From: Cylicocyclus nassatus
Lineage: Eukaryota; Nematoda; Chromadorea; Rhabditida; Strongylidae
NCBI GenBank assembly: GCA_958299035.1
Contig: CATQJL010000001.1
Coordinates: forward strand, 46,998,444 to 47,062,443
Direction of reading: 5' to 3'
DNA: 64,000 nucleotides
Within the stretch, counting starts at the first letter, position 1, and each line of letters starts with the position of its first letter. The position numbers and the translations under genes are program-made. Of the stretch, positions 24,531-38,400 are shown piece by piece. The notes beneath the pieces are model-generated. The model saw only the letters and a list, made by a program, of their open reading frames with translations, made no database searches and was not told where the DNA came from.

Positions 24531-27500
24531 GAGTGTATTGCTCAGCTATCTCATTGATATAAGTCCTGCAAACGCAACCCATTCTGAATGCATCAAAGCC
24601 CCATCGCCACTGAGCCCATATATTGAATATCCGAAAAGGCAAAAGCTTACGACACCTGGGATTCCCAAGCCGTCTCCGATCCAAGTACTAACCAGGCCCA
24701 ACGTTGCTTAACTTGCCAGATCGGACGTGATGGCGTGCTTTCAACGTGGTATGGCCGTAAGCGAGTGTATTGCTCAGCTATCTCATTGATATAAGTCCTG
24801 CAAACGCAACCCATTCTGAATGCATCAAAGCCCCATCGCCACTGAGCCCATATATTGAATATCCGAAAAGGCAAAAGCTTACGACACCTGGGATTCCCAA
24901 GCCGTCTCCGATCCAAGTACTAACCAGGCCCAACGTTGCTTAACTTGCCAGATCGGACGTGATGGCGTGCTTTCAACGTGGTATGGCCGTAAGCGAGTGT
25001 ATTGCTCAGCTATCTCATTGATATAAGTCCTGCAAACGCAACCCATTCTGAATGCATCAAAGCCCCTTCGCCACTGAGCCCATATATTGAATATCCGAGA
25101 AGGCAAAAGCTTACGACACCTGGGATTCCCAAGCCGTCTCCGATCCAAGTACTAACCAGGCCCAACGTTGCTTAACTTGCCAGATCGGACGGGATGGCGT
25201 GCTTTCAACGTGGTATGGCCGTAAGCGAGTGTATTGCTCAGCTATCTCATTGATATAAGTCCTGCAAACGCAACCCATTCTGAATGCATCAAAGCCCCAT
25301 CGCCACTGAGCCCATATATTGAATATCCGAAAAGGCAAAAGCTTACGACACCTGGGATTCCCAAGCCGTCTCCGATCCAAGTACTAACCAGGCCCAACGT
25401 TGCTTAACTTGCCAGATCGGACGTGATGGCGTGCTTTCAACGTGGTATGGCCGTAAGCGAGTGTATTGCTCAGCTATCTCATTGATATAAGTCCTGCAAA
25501 CGCAACCCATTCTGAATGCATCAAAGCCCCATCGCCACTGAGCCCATATATTGAATATCCGAAAAGGCAAAAGCTTACGACACCTGGGATTCCCAAGCCG
25601 TCTCCGATCCAAGTACTAACCAGGCCCAACGTTGCTTAACTTGCCAGATCGGACGGGATGGCGTGCTTTCAACGTGGTATGGCCGTAAGCGAGTGTATTG
25701 CTCAGCTATCTCATTGATATAAGTCCTGCAAACGCAACCCATTCTGAATGCATCAAAGCCCCATCGCCACTGAGCCCATATATTGAATATCCGAAAAGGC
25801 AAAAGCTTACGACACCTGGGATTCCCAAGCCGTCTCCGATCCAAGTACTAACCAGGCCCAACGTTGCTTAACTTGCCAGATCGGACGTGATGGCGTGCTT
25901 TCAACGTGGTATGGCCGTAAGCGAGTGTATTGCTCAGCTATCTCATTGATATAAGTCCTGCAAACGCAACCCATTCTGAATGCATCAAAGCCCCATCGCC
26001 ACTGAGCCCATATATTGAATATCCGAAAAGGCAAAAGCTTACGACACCTGGGATTCCCAAGCCGTCTCCGATCCAAGTACTAACCAGGCCCAACGTTGCT
26101 TAACTTGCCAGATCGGACGTGATGGCGTGCTTTCAACGTGGTATGGCCGTAAGCGAGTGTATTGCTCAGCTATCTCATTGATATAAGTCCTGCAAACGCA
26201 ACCCATTCTGAATGCATCAAAGCCCCATCGCCACTGAGCCCATATATTGAATATCCGAAAAGGCAAAAGCTTACGACACCTGGGATTCCCAAGCCGTCTC
26301 CGATCCAAGTACTAACCAGGCCCAACGTTGCTTAACTTGCCAGATCGGACGGGATGGCGTGCTTTCAACGTGGTATGGCCGTAAGCGAGTGTATTGCTCA
26401 GCTATCTCATTGATATAAGTCCTGCAAACGCAACCCATTCTGAATGCATCAAAGCCCCATCGCCACTGAGCCCATATATTGAATATCCGAAAAGGCAAAA
26501 GCTTACGACACCTGGGATTCCCAAGCCGTCTCCGATCCAAGTACTAACCAGGCCCAACGTTGCTTAACTTGCCAGATCGGACGTGATGGCGTGCTTTCAA
26601 CGTGGTATGGCCGTAAGCGAGTGTATTGCTCAGCTATCTCATTGATATAAGTCCTGCAAACGCAACCCATTCTGAATGCATCAAAGCCCCATCGCCACTG
26701 AGCCCATATATTGAATATCCGAAAAGGCAAAAGCTTACGACACCTGGGATTCCCAAGCCGTCTCCGATCCAAGTACTAACCAGGCCCAACGTTGCTTAAC
26801 TTGCCAGATCGGACGGGATGGCGTGCTTTCAACGTGGTATGGCCGTAAGCGAGTGTATTGCTCAGCTATCTCATTGATATAAGTCCTGCAAACGCAACCC
26901 ATTCTGAATGCATCAAAGCCCCATCGCCACTGAGCCCATATATTGAATATCCGAAAAGGCAAAAGCTTACGACACCTGGGATTCCCAAGCCGTCTCCGAT
27001 CCAAGTACTAACCAGGCCCAACGTTGCTTAACTTGCCAGATCGGACGTGATGGCGTGCTTTCAACGTGGTATGGCCGTAAGCGAGTGTATTGCTCAGCTA
27101 TCTCATTGATATAAGTCCTGCAAACGCAACCCATTCTGAATGCATCAAAGCCCCATCGCCACTGAGCCCATATATTGAATATCCGAAAAGGCAAAAGCTT
27201 ACGACACCTGGGATTCCCAAGCCGTCTCCGATCCAAGTACTAACCAGGCCCAACGTGGCTTAACTTGCCAGATCGGACGGGATGGCGTGCTTTCAACGTG
27301 GTATGGCCGTAAGCGAGTGTATTGCTCAGCTATCTCATTGATATAAGTCCTGCAAACGCAACCCATTCTGAATGCATCAAAGCCCCATCGCCACTGAGCC
27401 CATATATTGAATATCCGAAAAGGCAAAAGCTTACGACACCTGGGATTCCCAAGCCGTCTCCGATCCAAGTACTAACCAGGCCCAACGTTGCTTAACTTGC

Positions 27501-29283
27501 CAGATCGGACGTGATGGCGTGCTTTCAACGTGGTATGGCCGTAAGCGAGTGTATTGCTCAGCTATCTCATTGATATAAGTCCTGCAAACGCAACCCATTC
27601 TGAATGCATCAAAGCCCCATCGCCACTGAGCCCATATATTGAATATCCGAAAAGGCAAAAGCTTACGACACCTGGGATTCCCAAGCCGTCTCCGATCCAA
27701 GTACTAACCAGGCCCAACGTTGCTTAACTTGCCAGATCGGACGGGATGGCGTGCTTTCAACGTGGTATGGCCGTAAGCGAGTGTATTGCTCAGCTATCTC
27801 ATTGATATAAGTCCTGCAAACGCAACCCATTCTGAATGCATCAAAGCCCCATCGCCACTGAGCCCATATATTGAATATCCGAAAAGGCAAAAGCTTACGA
27901 CACCTGGGATTCCCAAGCCGTCTCCGATCCAAGTACTAACCAGGCCCAACGTTGCTTAACTTGCCAGATCGGACGTGATGGCGTGCTTTCAACGTGGTAT
28001 GGCCGTAAGCGAGTGTATTGCTCAGCTATCTCATTGATATAAGTCCTGCAAACGCAACCCATTCTGAATGCATCAAAGCCCCATCGCCACTGAGCCCATA
28101 TATTGAATATCCGAAAAGGCAAAAGCTTACGACACCTGGGATTCCCAAGCCGTCTCCGATCCAAGTACTAACCAGGCCCAACGTTGCTTAACTTGCCAGA
28201 TCGGACGGGATGGCGTGCTTTCAACGTGGTATGGCCGTAAGCGAGTGTATTGCTCAGCTATCTCATTGATATAAGTCCTGCAAACGCAACCCATTCTGAA
28301 TGCATCAAAGCCCCATCGCCACTGAGCCCATATATTGAATATCCGAAAAGGCAAAAGCTTACGACACCTGGGATTCCCAAGCCGTCTCCGATCCAAGTAC
28401 TAACCAGGCCCAACGTTGCTTAACTTGCCAGATCGGACGTGATGGCGTGCTTTCAACGTGGTATGGCCGTAAGCGAGTGTATTGCTCAGCTATCTCATTG
28501 ATATAAGTCCTGCAAACGCAACCCATTCTGAATGCATCAAAGCCCCATCGCCACTGAGCCCATATATTGAATATCCGAAAAGGCAAAAGCTTACGACACC
28601 TGGGATTCCCAAGCCGTCTCCGATCCAAGTACTAACCAGGCCCAACGTTGCTTAACTTGCCAGATCGGACGGGATGGCGTGCTTTCAACGTGGTATGGCC
28701 GTAAGCGAGTGTATTGCTCAGCTATCTCATTGATATAAGTCCTGCAAACGCAACCCATTCTGAATGCATCAAAGCCCCATCGCCACTGAGCCCATATATT
28801 GAATATCCGAAAAGGCAAAAGCTTACGACACCTGGGATTCCCAAGCCGTCTCCGATCCAAGTACTAACCAGGCCCAACGTTGCTTAACTTGCCAGATCGG
28901 ACGTGATGGCGTGCTTTCAACGTGGTATGGCCGTAAGCGAGTGTATTGCTCAGCTATCTCATTGATATAAGTCCTGCAAACGCAACCCATTCTGAATGCA
29001 TCAAAGCCCCATCGCCACTGAGCCCATATATTGAATATCCGAAAAGGCAAAAGCTTACGACACCTGGGATTCCCAAGCCGTCTCCGATCCAAGTACTAAC
29101 CAGGCCCAACGTTGCTTAACTTGCCAGATCGGACGGGATGGCGTGCTTTCAACGTGGTATGGCCGTAAGCGAGTGTATTGCTCAGCTATCTCATTGATAT
29201 AAGTCCTGCAAACGCAACCCATTCTGAATGCATCAAAGCCCCATCGCCACTGAGCCCATATATTGAATATCCGAAAAGGCAAA

Positions 29284-29402
29284 AGCTTACGACACCTGGG
29301 ATTCCCAAGCCGTCTCCGATCCAAGTACTAACCAGGCCCAACCTTGCTTAACTTGCCAGATCGGACGGGATGGCGTGCTTTCAACGTGGTATGGCCGTAA
29401 GC
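29284..29402 (-). rRNA. 5S ribosomal RNA with C60G marker, second copy (k=108)
   Basis: Carries the C60G change at 29343, exactly 4872 bp (21 units) from the one at 24471, and is followed by the same A35, A35 and GAGAAGG signature. Confidence 0.9.
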
Positions 29403-32400
29403 GAGTGTATTGCTCAGCTATCTCATTGATATAAGTCCTGCAAACGCAACCCATTCTGAATGCATCAAAGCCCCATCGCCACTGAGCCCATATATTGAAT
29501 ATCCGAAAAGGCAAAAGCTTACGACACCTGGGATTCCCAAGCCGTCTCCGATCCAAGTACTAACCAGGCCCAACGTTGCTTAACTTGCCAGATCGGACGT
29601 GATGGCGTGCTTTCAACGTGGTATGGCCGTAAGCGAGTGTATTGCTCAGCTATCTCATTGATATAAGTCCTGCAAACGCAACCCATTCTGAATGCATCAA
29701 AGCCCCATCGCCACTGAGCCCATATATTGAATATCCGAAAAGGCAAAAGCTTACGACACCTGGGATTCCCAAGCCGTCTCCGATCCAAGTACTAACCAGG
29801 CCCAACGTTGCTTAACTTGCCAGATCGGACGTGATGGCGTGCTTTCAACGTGGTATGGCCGTAAGCGAGTGTATTGCTCAGCTATCTCATTGATATAAGT
29901 CCTGCAAACGCAACCCATTCTGAATGCATCAAAGCCCCATCGCCACTGAGCCCATATATTGAATATCCGAGAAGGCAAAAGCTTACGACACCTGGGATTC
30001 CCAAGCCGTCTCCGATCCAAGTACTAACCAGGCCCAACGTTGCTTAACTTGCCAGATCGGACGGGATGGCGTGCTTTCAACGTGGTATGGCCGTAAGCGA
30101 GTGTATTGCTCAGCTATCTCATTGATATAAGTCCTGCAAACGCAACCCATTCTGAATGCATCAAAGCCCCATCGCCACTGAGCCCATATATTGAATATCC
30201 GAAAAGGCAAAAGCTTACGACACCTGGGATTCCCAAGCCGTCTCCGATCCAAGTACTAACCAGGCCCAACGTTGCTTAACTTGCCAGATCGGACGTGATG
30301 GCGTGCTTTCAACGTGGTATGGCCGTAAGCGAGTGTATTGCTCAGCTATCTCATTGATATAAGTCCTGCAAACGCAACCCATTCTGAATGCATCAAAGCC
30401 CCATCGCCACTGAGCCCATATATTGAATATCCGAAAAGGCAAAAGCTTACGACACCTGGGATTCCCAAGCCGTCTCCGATCCAAGTACTAACCAGGCCCA
30501 ACGTTGCTTAACTTGCCAGATCGGACGGGATGGCGTGCTTTCAACGTGGTATGGCCGTAAGCGAGTGTATTGCTCAGCTATCTCATTGATATAAGTCCTG
30601 CAAACGCAACCCATTCTGAATGCATCAAAGCCCCATCGCCACTGAGCCCATATATTGAATATCCGAAAAGGCAAAAGCTTACGACACCTGGGATTCCCAA
30701 GCCGTCTCCGATCCAAGTACTAACCAGGCCCAACGTTGCTTAACTTGCCAGATCGGACGTGATGGCGTGCTTTCAACGTGGTATGGCCGTAAGCGAGTGT
30801 ATTGCTCAGCTATCTCATTGATATAAGTCCTGCAAACGCAACCCATTCTGAATGCATCAAAGCCCCATCGCCACTGAGCCCATATATTGAATATCCGAAA
30901 AGGCAAAAGCTTACGACACCTGGGATTCCCAAGCCGTCTCCGATCCAAGTACTAACCAGGCCCAACGTTGCTTAACTTGCCAGATCGGACGGGATGGCGT
31001 GCTTTCAACGTGGTATGGCCGTAAGCGAGTGTATTGCTCAGCTATCTCATTGATATAAGTCCTGCAAACGCAACCCATTCTGAATGCATCAAAGCCCCAT
31101 CGCCACTGAGCCCATATATTGAATATCCGAAAAGGCAAAAGCTTACGACACCTGGGATTCCCAAGCCGTCTCCGATCCAAGTACTAACCAGGCCCAACGT
31201 TGCTTAACTTGCCAGATCGGACGTGATGGCGTGCTTTCAACGTGGTATGGCCGTAAGCGAGTGTATTGCTCAGCTATCTCATTGATATAAGTCCTGCAAA
31301 CGCAACCCATTCTGAATGCATCAAAGCCCCATCGCCACTGAGCCCATATATTGAATATCCGAAAAGGCAAAAGCTTACGACACCTGGGATTCCCAAGCCG
31401 TCTCCGATCCAAGTACTAACCAGGCCCAACGTTGCTTAACTTGCCAGATCGGACGGGATGGCGTGCTTTCAACGTGGTATGGCCGTAAGCGAGTGTATTG
31501 CTCAGCTATCTCATTGATATAAGTCCTGCAAACGCAACCCATTCTGAATGCATCAAAGCCCCATCGCCACTGAGCCCATATATTGAATATCCGAAAAGGC
31601 AAAAGCTTACGACACCTGGGATTCCCAAGCCGTCTCCGATCCAAGTACTAACCAGGCCCAACGTTGCTTAACTTGCCAGATCGGACGTGATGGCGTGCTT
31701 TCAACGTGGTATGGCCGTAAGCGAGTGTATTGCTCAGCTATCTCATTGATATAAGTCCTGCAAACGCAACCCATTCTGAATGCATCAAAGCCCCATCGCC
31801 ACTGAGCCCATATATTGAATATCCGAAAAGGCAAAAGCTTACGACACCTGGGATTCCCAAGCCGTCTCCGATCCAAGTACTAACCAGGCCCAACGTTGCT
31901 TAACTTGCCAGATCGGACGGGATGGCGTGCTTTCAACGTGGTATGGCCGTAAGCGAGTGTATTGCTCAGCTATCTCATTGATATAAGTCCTGCAAACGCA
32001 ACCCATTCTGAATGCATCAAAGCCCCATCGCCACTGAGCCCATATATTGAATATCCGAAAAGGCAAAAGCTTACGACACCTGGGATTCCCAAGCCGTCTC
32101 CGATCCAAGTACTAACCAGGCCCAACGTTGCTTAACTTGCCAGATCGGACGTGATGGCGTGCTTTCAACGTGGTATGGCCGTAAGCGAGTGTATTGCTCA
32201 GCTATCTCATTGATATAAGTCCTGCAAACGCAACCCATTCTGAATGCATCAAAGCCCCATCGCCACTGAGCCCATATATTGAATATCCGAAAAGGCAAAA
32301 GCTTACGACACCTGGGATTCCCAAGCCGTCTCCGATCCAAGTACTAACCAGGCCCAACGTTGCTTAACTTGCCAGATCGGACGGGATGGCGTGCTTTCAA

Positions 32401-35400
32401 CGTGGTATGGCCGTAAGCGAGTGTATTGCTCAGCTATCTCATTGATATAAGTCCTGCAAACGCAACCCATTCTGAATGCATCAAAGCCCCATCGCCACTG
32501 AGCCCATATATTGAATATCCGAAAAGGCAAAAGCTTACGACACCTGGGATTCCCAAGCCGTCTCCGATCCAAGTACTAACCAGGCCCAACGTTGCTTAAC
32601 TTGCCAGATCGGACGTGATGGCGTGCTTTCAACGTGGTATGGCCGTAAGCGAGTGTATTGCTCAGCTATCTCATTGATATAAGTCCTGCAAACGCAACCC
32701 ATTCTGAATGCATCAAAGCCCCATCGCCACTGAGCCCATATATTGAATATCCGAAAAGGCAAAAGCTTACGACACCTGGGATTCCCAAGCCGTCTCCGAT
32801 CCAAGTACTAACCAGGCCCAACGTTGCTTAACTTGCCAGATCGGACGGGATGGCGTGCTTTCAACGTGGTATGGCCGTAAGCGAGTGTATTGCTCAGCTA
32901 TCTCATTGATATAAGTCCTGCAAACGCAACCCATTCTGAATGCATCAAAGCCCCATCGCCACTGAGCCCATATATTGAATATCCGAAAAGGCAAAAGCTT
33001 ACGACACCTGGGATTCCCAAGCCGTCTCCGATCCAAGTACTAACCAGGCCCAACGTTGCTTAACTTGCCAGATCGGACGTGATGGCGTGCTTTCAACGTG
33101 GTATGGCCGTAAGCGAGTGTATTGCTCAGCTATCTCATTGATATAAGTCCTGCAAACGCAACCCATTCTGAATGCATCAAAGCCCCATCGCCACTGAGCC
33201 CATATATTGAATATCCGAAAAGGCAAAAGCTTACGACACCTGGGATTCCCAAGCCGTCTCCGATCCAAGTACTAACCAGGCCCAACGTTGCTTAACTTGC
33301 CAGATCGGACGGGATGGCGTGCTTTCAACGTGGTATGGCCGTAAGCGAGTGTATTGCTCAGCTATCTCATTGATATAAGTCCTGCAAACGCAACCCATTC
33401 TGAATGCATCAAAGCCCCATCGCCACTGAGCCCATATATTGAATATCCGAAAAGGCAAAAGCTTACGACACCTGGGATTCCCAAGCCGTCTCCGATCCAA
33501 GTACTAACCAGGCCCAACGTTGCTTAACTTGCCAGATCGGACGTGATGGCGTGCTTTCAACGTGGTATGGCCGTAAGCGAGTGTATTGCTCAGCTATCTC
33601 ATTGATATAAGTCCTGCAAACGCAACCCATTCTGAATGCATCAAAGCCCCATCGCCACTGAGCCCATATATTGAATATCCGAAAAGGCAAAAGCTTACGA
33701 CACCTGGGATTCCCAAGCCGTCTCCGATCCAAGTACTAACCAGGCCCAACGTTGCTTAACTTGCCAGATCGGACGGGATGGCGTGCTTTCAACGTGGTAT
33801 GGCCGTAAGCGAGTGTATTGTTCAGCTATCTCATTGATATAAGTCCTGCAAACGCAACCCATTCTGAATGCATCAAAGCCCCATCGCCACTGAGCCCATA
33901 TATTGAATATCCGAAAAGGCAAAAGCTTACGACACCTGGGATTCCCAAGCCGTCTCCGATCCAAGTACTAACCAGGCCCAACGTTGCTTAACTTGCCAGA
34001 TCGGACGTGATGGCGTGCTTTCAACGTGGTATGGCCGTAAGCGAGTGTATTGCTCAGCTATCTCATTGATATAAGTCCTGCAAACGCAACCCATTCTGAA
34101 TGCATCAAAGCCCCATCGCCACTGAGCCCATATATTGAATATCCGAAAAGGCAAAAGCTTACGACACCTGGGATTCCCAAGCCGTCTCCGATCCAAGTAC
34201 TAACCAGGCCCAACGTTGCTTAACTTGCCAGATCGGACGGGATGGCGTGCTTTCAACGTGGTATGGCCGTAAGCGAGTGTATTGCTCAGCTATCTCATTG
34301 ATATAAGTCCTGCAAACGCAACCCATTCTGAATGCATCAAAGCCCCATCGCCACTGAGCCCATATATTGAATATCCGAAAAGGCAAAAGCTTACGACACC
34401 TGGGATTCCCAAGCCGTCTCCGATCCAAGTACTAACCAGGCCCAACGTTGCTTAACTTGCCAGATCGGACGTGATGGCGTGCTTTCAACGTGGTATGGCC
34501 GTAAGCGAGTGTATTGCTCAGCTATCTCATTGATATAAGTCCTGCAAACGCAACCCATTCTGAATGCATCAAAGCCCCATCGCCACTGAGCCCATATATT
34601 GAATATCCGAAAAGGCAAAAGCTTACGACACCTGGGATTCCCAAGCCGTCTCCGATCCAAGTACTAACCAGGCCCAACGTTGCTTAACTTGCCAGATCGG
34701 ACGGGATGGCGTGCTTTCAACGTGGTATGGCCGTAAGCGAGTGTATTGCTCAGCTATCTCATTGATATAAGTCCTGCAAACGCAACCCATTCTGAATGCA
34801 TCAAAGCCCCATCGCCACTGAGCCCATATATTGAATATCCGAAAAGGCAAAAGCTTACGACACCTGGGATTCCCAAGCCGTCTCCGATCCAAGTACTAAC
34901 CAGGCCCAACGTTGCTTAACTTGCCAGATCGGACGTGATGGCGTGCTTTCAACGTGGTATGGCCGTAAGCGAGTGTATTGCTCAGCTATCTCATTGATAT
35001 AAGTCCTGCAAACGCAACCCATTCTGAATGCATCAAAGCCCCATCGCCACTGAGCCCATATATTGAATATCCGAAAAGGCAAAAGCTTACGACACCTGGG
35101 ATTCCCAAGCCGTCTCCGATCCAAGTACTAACCAGGCCCAACGTTGCTTAACTTGCCAGATCGGACGGGATGGCGTGCTTTCAACGTGGTATGGCCGTAA
35201 GCGAGTGTATTGCTCAGCTATCTCATTGATATAAGTCCTGCAAACGCAACCCATTCTGAATGCATCAAAGCCCCATCGCCACTGAGCCCATATATTGAAT
35301 ATCCGAAAAGGCAAAAGCTTACGACACCTGGGATTCCCAAGCCGTCTCCGATCCAAGTACTAACCAGGCCCAACGTTGCTTAACTTGCCAGATCGGACGT

Positions 35401-38400
35401 GATGGCGTGCTTTCAACGTGGTATGGCCGTAAGCGAGTGTATTGCTCAGCTATCTCATTGATATAAGTCCTGCAAACGCAACCCATTCTGAATGCATCAA
35501 AGCCCCATCGCCACTGAGCCCATATATTGAATATCCGAAAAGGCAAAAGCTTACGACACCTGGGATTCCCAAGCCGTCTCCGATCCAAGTACTAACCAGG
35601 CCCAACGTTGCTTAACTTGCCAGATCGGACGGGATGGCGTGCTTTCAACGTGGTATGGCCGTAAGCGAGTGTATTGCTCAGCTATCTCATTGATATAAGT
35701 CCTGCAAACGCAACCCATTCTGAATGCATCAAAGCCCCATCGCCACTGAGCCCATATATTGAATATCCGAAAAGGCAAAAGCTTACGACACCTGGGATTC
35801 CCAAGCCGTCTCCGATCCAAGTACTAACCAGGCCCAACGTTGCTTAACTTGCCAGATCGGACGTGATGGCGTGCTTTCAACGTGGTATGGCCGTAAGCGA
35901 GTGTATTGCTCAGCTATCTCATTGATATAAGTCCTGCAAACGCAACCCATTCTGAATGCATCAAAGCCCCATCGCCACTGAGCCCATATATTGAATATCC
36001 GAAAAGGCAAAAGCTTACGACACCTGGGATTCCCAAGCCGTCTCCGATCCAAGTACTAACCAGGCCCAACGTTGCTTAACTTGCCAGATCGGACGGGATG
36101 GCGTGCTTTCAACGTGGTATGGCCGTAAGCGAGTGTATTGCTCAGCTATCTCATTGATATAAGTCCTGCAAACGCAACCCATTCTGAATGCATCAAAGCC
36201 CCATCGCCACTGAGCCCATATATTGAATATCCGAAAAGGCAAAAGCTTACGACACCTGGGATTCCCAAGCCGTCTCCGATCCAAGTACTAACCAGGCCCA
36301 ACGTTGCTTAACTTGCCAGATCGGACGTGATGGCGTGCTTTCAACGTGGTATGGCCGTAAGCGAGTGTATTGCTCAGCTATCTCATTGATATAAGTCCTG
36401 CAAACGCAACCCATTCTGAATGCATCAAAGCCCCATCGCCACTGAGCCCATATATTGAATATCCGAAAAGGCAAAAGCTTACGACACCTGGGATTCCCAA
36501 GCCGTCTCCGATCCAAGTACTAACCAGGCCCAACGTTGCTTAACTTGCCAGATCGGACGGGATGGCGTGCTTTCAACGTGGTATGGCCGTAAGCGAGTGT
36601 ATTGCTCAGCTATCTCATTGATATAAGTCCTGCAAACGCAACCCATTCTGAATGCATCAAAGCCCCATCGCCACTGAGCCCATATATTGAATATCCGAAA
36701 AGGCAAAAGCTTACGACACCTGGGATTCCCAAGCCGTCTCCGATCCAAGTACTAACCAGGCCCAACGTTGCTTAACTTGCCAGATCGGACGTGATGGCGT
36801 GCTTTCAACGTGGTATGGCCGTAAGCGAGTGTATTGCTCAGCTATCTCATTGATATAAGTCCTGCAAACGCAACCCATTCTGAATGCATCAAAGCCCCAT
36901 CGCCACTGAGCCCATATATTGAATATCCGAAAAGGCAAAAGCTTACGACACCTGGGATTCCCAAGCCGTCTCCGATCCAAGTACTAACCAGGCCCAACGT
37001 TGCTTAACTTGCCAGATCGGACGGGATGGCGTGCTTTCAACGTGGTATGGCCGTAAGCGAGTGTATTGCTCAGCTATCTCATTGATATAAGTCCTGCAAA
37101 CGCAACCCATTCTGAATGCATCAAAGCCCCATCGCCACTGAGCCCATATATTGAATATCCGAAAAGGCAAAAGCTTACGACACCTGGGATTCCCAAGCCG
37201 TCTCCGATCCAAGTACTAACCAGGCCCAACGTTGCTTAACTTGCCAGATCGGACGTGATGGCGTGCTTTCAACGTGGTATGGCCGTAAGCGAGTGTATTG
37301 CTCAGCTATCTCATTGATATAAGTCCTGCAAACGCAACCCATTCTGAATGCATCAAAGCCCCATCGCCACTGAGCCCATATATTGAATATCCGAAAAGGC
37401 AAAAGCTTACGACACCTGGGATTCCCAAGCCGTCTCCGATCCAAGTACTAACCAGGCCCAACGTTGCTTAACTTGCCAGATCGGACGGGATGGCGTGCTT
37501 TCAACGTGGTATGGCCGTAAGCGAGTGTATTGCTCAGCTATCTCATTGATATAAGTCCTGCAAACGCAACCCATTCTGAATGCATCAAAGCCCCATCGCC
37601 ACTGAGCCCATATATTGAATATCCGAAAAGGCAAAAGCTTACGACACCTGGGATTCCCAAGCCGTCTCCGATCCAAGTACTAACCAGGCCCAACGTTGCT
37701 TAACTTGCCAGATCGGACGTGATGGCGTGCTTTCAACGTGGTATGGCCGTAAGCGAGTGTATTGCTCAGCTATCTCATTGATATAAGTCCTGCAAACGCA
37801 ACCCATTCTGAATGCATCAAAGCCCCATCGCCACTGAGCCCATATATTGAATATCCGAAAAGGCAAAAGCTTACGACACCTGGGATTCCCAAGCCGTCTC
37901 CGATCCAAGTACTAACCAGGCCCAACGTTGCTTAACTTGCCAGATCGGACGGGATGGCGTGCTTTCAACGTGGTATGGCCGTAAGCGAGTGTATTGCTCA
38001 GCTATCTCATTGATATAAGTCCTGCAAACGCAACCCATTCTGAATGCATCAAAGCCCCATCGCCACTGAGCCCATATATTGAATATCCGAAAAGGCAAAA
38101 GCTTACGACACCTGGGATTCCCAAGCCGTCTCCGATCCAAGTACTAACCAGGCCCAACGTTGCTTAACTTGCCAGATCGGACGTGATGGCGTGCTTTCAA
38201 CGTGGTATGGCCGTAAGCGAGTGTATTGCTCAGCTATCTCATTGATATAAGTCCTGCAAACGCAACCCATTCTGAATGCATCAAAGCCCCATCGCCACTG
38301 AGCCCATATATTGAATATCCGAAAAGGCAAAAGCTTACGACACCTGGGATTCCCAAGCCGTCTCCGATCCAAGTACTAACCAGGCCCAACGTTGCTTAAC

